Source: Melampsora larici-populina 98AG31 (taxonomy: Eukaryota > Basidiomycota > Pucciniomycetes > Pucciniales > Melampsoraceae). Taken from it: 64,000 nt of DNA. The notes beneath the pieces are model-generated. The model was not told the DNA's origin. It ran no database searches and saw nothing but the letters and a program-made list of their open reading frames with translations. This document shows positions 61,636 through 64,000 of this stretch, in pieces; positions within the stretch are counted from its first letter, which is position 1, and each line of letters begins with the position of its first letter. The stretch lies in assembly GCF_000204055.1 (NCBI RefSeq), contig NW_006768781.1, positions 1,152,962 to 1,216,961 of the forward strand, written 5' to 3'. The position numbers were made by a program, and so were the translations under genes.

Positions 61636-61892
61636 ATGATGTTGAGTGAAAAGAAGTGGGAAGCTCTTACTTGATTATTGGTTTTTTTTTCTTTGCGAGT
61701 GTATGATATTTTTACAGTTTGTTTGTTTGTACATTTAGTTTTATTATAATCATCATGGATATTATAGGTAGTTGAAAAATTAGTGTGTATTTTACTATTG
61801 AACTTTTGGATTGGATCTGTTTGAGTCTCTATGGCTTGGTTTAAGACGATTTTCCCTTTTTTTGGAAATAGCTTAACATTAACACTTGAGAT
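61636..61892. other. 3' flank of the sacsin-like gene
   Basis: About 260 bp of T-rich sequence ending at the CACAGGGGC repeat end. It holds the presumed 3' UTR. No kinase-domain exon of the converging PI 4-kinase gene can be read here. Confidence 0.5.
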
Positions 61893-62260
61893 CACAGGGG
61901 CAAAACTTGATGCTCACAACTATGTGAGCGTTGAAATTTTCCTGTTTTGTTCCCATTTGTTTTCCATTTGTTTTCCATTTGTTTCCCTTTTCTTTCTGCT
62001 TTTCGGCTCATTATGTGATCAACAGAAACTGAGGAGATGGGCCAGCCCTCCCTCAGGCAACAGTCCTTAGCAAAGAAGCCTGAGGGAGGGCTGGCCCATC
62101 TGCTCACTTAATCTAAGCCCCTCAGCTCATCCTCAGCGGCATCCCTTGATGCATGCAGGCAGGCTGGGCTTTTGTCAAGCTAGCCCCGTGTTGGGTTTTA
62201 TAACACCAACCCTAAACTGTTTTGAGAATAAGGGCACCTGGGACGTCCCGACAGTGCTGA
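61893..62260. mobile_element. Truncated CACAGGGGC-type repeat copy
   Basis: CACAGGGGCAAAAC at 61893 followed by TGATGCTCACAACTATGTGAGCGTTG is the same end as the element at 7652. The next 250 bp contain the same CCTTAGCAAAGAAG(C/T)CTGAGG segment and the start of the CTCAG-rich units. No inverted right end follows. The sequence changes near 62155-62180 and abuts the last readable kinase exon at about 62255-62270, so this copy, or a composite of two repeats, marks the break in the kinase gene. Confidence 0.6.
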
Positions 62261-64000
62261 CTTATAAGGATACTTGAATCTTTCCATTAATCTAATCATC
62301 AATTCTGGATCAATTGACCAAGCTGTTTGTACAATTTGTCTCCATCTAATCTATGATAAAGAAAAATCAAATCAATTGATTTAGCAGCTTTGTCCCTTTG
62401 AAAACAGATAAAAGCGAAAAAAATCGTATGAAGTCAGGCTTTGCTTTACCTCTCCTGTTGCTTTAGAAATTATAGATTCTACATTTTTGCCTCTTTTCAC
62501 ATCACTTAATGGGTTTTGCCAAGCCATTAATCGAATAATTTCATTCTCTAATAAAAGTTGAAATAAATGATTTCGATCGGAATGACATAAAGAAGCCACC
62601 GTAGCACTAGTTTGACCTACATCAAACCAAAGAAAACATATTCAATATCCAACAAAAAACCCTATTCAAAAGTCATAAATGAGAAACTTCATATCAACCT
62701 GGTAATCGATTTAATTTAGTACCAGGATCAAGACTACTAAGATGATGAGCATTCACAGGTTTATCAACAATCACCATAGCCAATAAATCCTGTAACAATC
62801 TTAATTCAGATTCATGTTGTAATCGATTGGAACCGAAATTAAAACTAGGTGTTAATTTAAACCAATCCAATCCAGCAAGATAACAAACTTCTCTTAAATT
62901 GCATTCAACATTATCTTCCATTCTACTACCTTGACAAAGACTAAATCCAAAGATTATCAATCTAATCCGCAATTCTCTTGAAAGTGGATGAGTTGACCAA
63001 TGCTTCACATTCGAAAGCGTATTTTTCAAAAGTCTGCTTGTAATTAAAACCAAGGTTCGATTTTGATATCTTGCAGCTTGAAATCGACTTAAAACAAAAT
63101 CTAAAAGGATGTGATGTGGTTTTAACATCCTTTTAACAGTATTATGTCGAGGTTTCATCTCTTCTCGATCAGTTGGGGTGAATTGGATCGATTGATTGAG
63201 TGGATTAATCAAATCACAAGCACTAGAGAAGAGTCCCTTGCGTCTACGTAAGGTCCAAGCCCACATATTGATCACTTCAGTCATCAGTTTGATTTCTACC
63301 TCAGGTTTAACATCTATTAATCAAGTCCAAAGCTCAAGTCCAAGTGAGATTGATAAAGGACTGAAAACTTTGATCGGGATTGAAACGATATGGAAAAGTA
63401 AATCTAAATCAGGTCTCGAATCGGCTAGAACATGAGATCCAGCTTTATAAAGAACACTACTCAAATCTTCAATCGTCATTTTTTTCAATCCAGAATTGAT
63501 TTGATCATTGATTTCATGTAAATTCTTCTTGATTTCAGCAAGACTAGACTTAAACTCTACCTCAGGCAAAGAAGACAGATGTGTAGCTTCACCATTGTAA
63601 AGCATTCGACTTGAGAAAGATCTAGCAAGATCGTTGGCTAAATCCGCTTTACAATTACCCCATGATGGGAAATGTGAAACGGTTGAGGTAGGTGGAAGCG
63701 TTTTGGCTAACTCCAGTGCTACCGATTTTCCCATTTCCACCTGTCCAATCGATCTTAATGCATCATTAGAAGAAACTGCATCTAAATATCTTTGAAAGAT
63801 GCTCTGCATCTCAAGAGGCGCTTGAGCAATTACTATCAAAAGCCAATACATGATGGCTTTGTTCAAATCATTCAACGTGTCATGTCGTACCGCATAATCA
63901 TCTGTGAGCTCGATCGTCAAGTTTGCGCTTGCTGAATGAAAAGTATAAACCGACGTATACTAATAGGTCAAAATGGTTCAGTACATTGGTCACTTCATAA
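62255..64000 (-). pseudogene. Truncated Stt4/PI4KA-like PI 4-kinase
   Basis: Minus-strand exons: 63931-62699 (the gene continues upstream beyond the window edge through a further intron), 62616-62450, and 62350 to about 62260. Matching pieces, in order, to the solenoid of type III-alpha PI 4-kinases: MTEVINMWAWTLRRRKGLFS, PHHILLDFVLSRFQAARYQN, IRLIIFGFSLCQGSRME, LLLENEIIRLMAWQNPLSD and RQIVQTAWSIDPELMIRLM. Two lesions are visible. A TGA at 63321-63323 stands where the family has a tryptophan-type position, inside an otherwise continuous frame (GLELWT-stop-LIDVKPEVE). And the frame leaves the family after ERFKY near 62265, where repeat sequence begins; the rest of the helical region and the whole lipid-kinase domain are absent down to the sacsin-like gene. 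Stt4 makes plasma-membrane PI4P and is essential in yeast, so an intact copy should exist elsewhere. Confidence 0.75.

Noticed and set aside
1..64000. CRISPR arrays, operons or bacterial-type genes
   Set aside because: No short regularly spaced repeats of that kind; all genes are intron-rich and eukaryotic.

Overview
This window looks like a chromosome segment of a filamentous basidiomycete, most probably a rust fungus (Pucciniales). Three things point there. The conserved genes are cut by many short GT-AG introns (mostly 55-110 nt, with several micro-exons). The transposases are of the Tnp2/CACTA-like and GDSPMHAEITN types that I associate with rusts and mushrooms. There is also one small, cysteine-rich protein with a signal peptide, as expected of a plant-associated fungus. 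I cannot fix the genus from sequence alone.

Seven chromosomal gene models can be supported, six apparently intact and one broken. They are: a 22-exon NFX1-type zinc-finger SF1 helicase with a C-terminal RZ finger (13104-20909, minus); actin-related protein Arp4 (31075-33077, plus, 8 exons); a Spo12-like mitotic-exit protein (43379-44203, plus); ribosomal protein eS1 (49025-50066, minus); a two-exon secreted cysteine-rich protein (51919-52309, plus); a 15-exon sacsin/NO-VEIN-like Hsp90-type ATPase (55294-61635, plus); and a broken Stt4/PI4KA-like phosphatidylinositol 4-kinase (about 62255 to the window edge, minus). There is also one intron-containing tRNA, probably His(GUG), at 44870-44954. 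All exon joins were read by hand; frames close exactly in the six intact models.

The rest is mostly transposon territory. 1382-5184 holds a Tnp2-type transposase with a single in-frame stop. 7652-8749 is an inverted-repeat element with an internal 75-bp tandem repeat, and a truncated relative sits at 61893 next to the broken kinase. 9990-11170 is a decayed copia-like gag on the minus strand. 21276-23156 and 39393-40226 are two elements with about 130-150 bp terminal inverted repeats and perfect 8-bp target duplications, the first with a smaller inverted-repeat element nested in it. 25012-30520 holds a decayed GDSPMHAEITN transposase, an acidic low-complexity stretch and two oppositely oriented hAT fragments. 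34787-42400 holds the CCCH-finger/RT and tyrosine-recombinase parts of a DIRS-like element, about 6 kb apart, with several small foldback elements between them.

How the genes relate: this is a eukaryotic locus without operons. The sacsin-like gene and the broken kinase converge on each other, separated by the truncated repeat copy. The helicase, Arp4 and Spo12 genes are single islands between repeat blocks. I did not find a clearly new multi-gene system. The points most worth following are the zincin-like HExxHxxxxxH motif at the end of the Hsp90-type ATPase, the small secreted protein, the broken kinase, and the terminal-inverted-repeat families.
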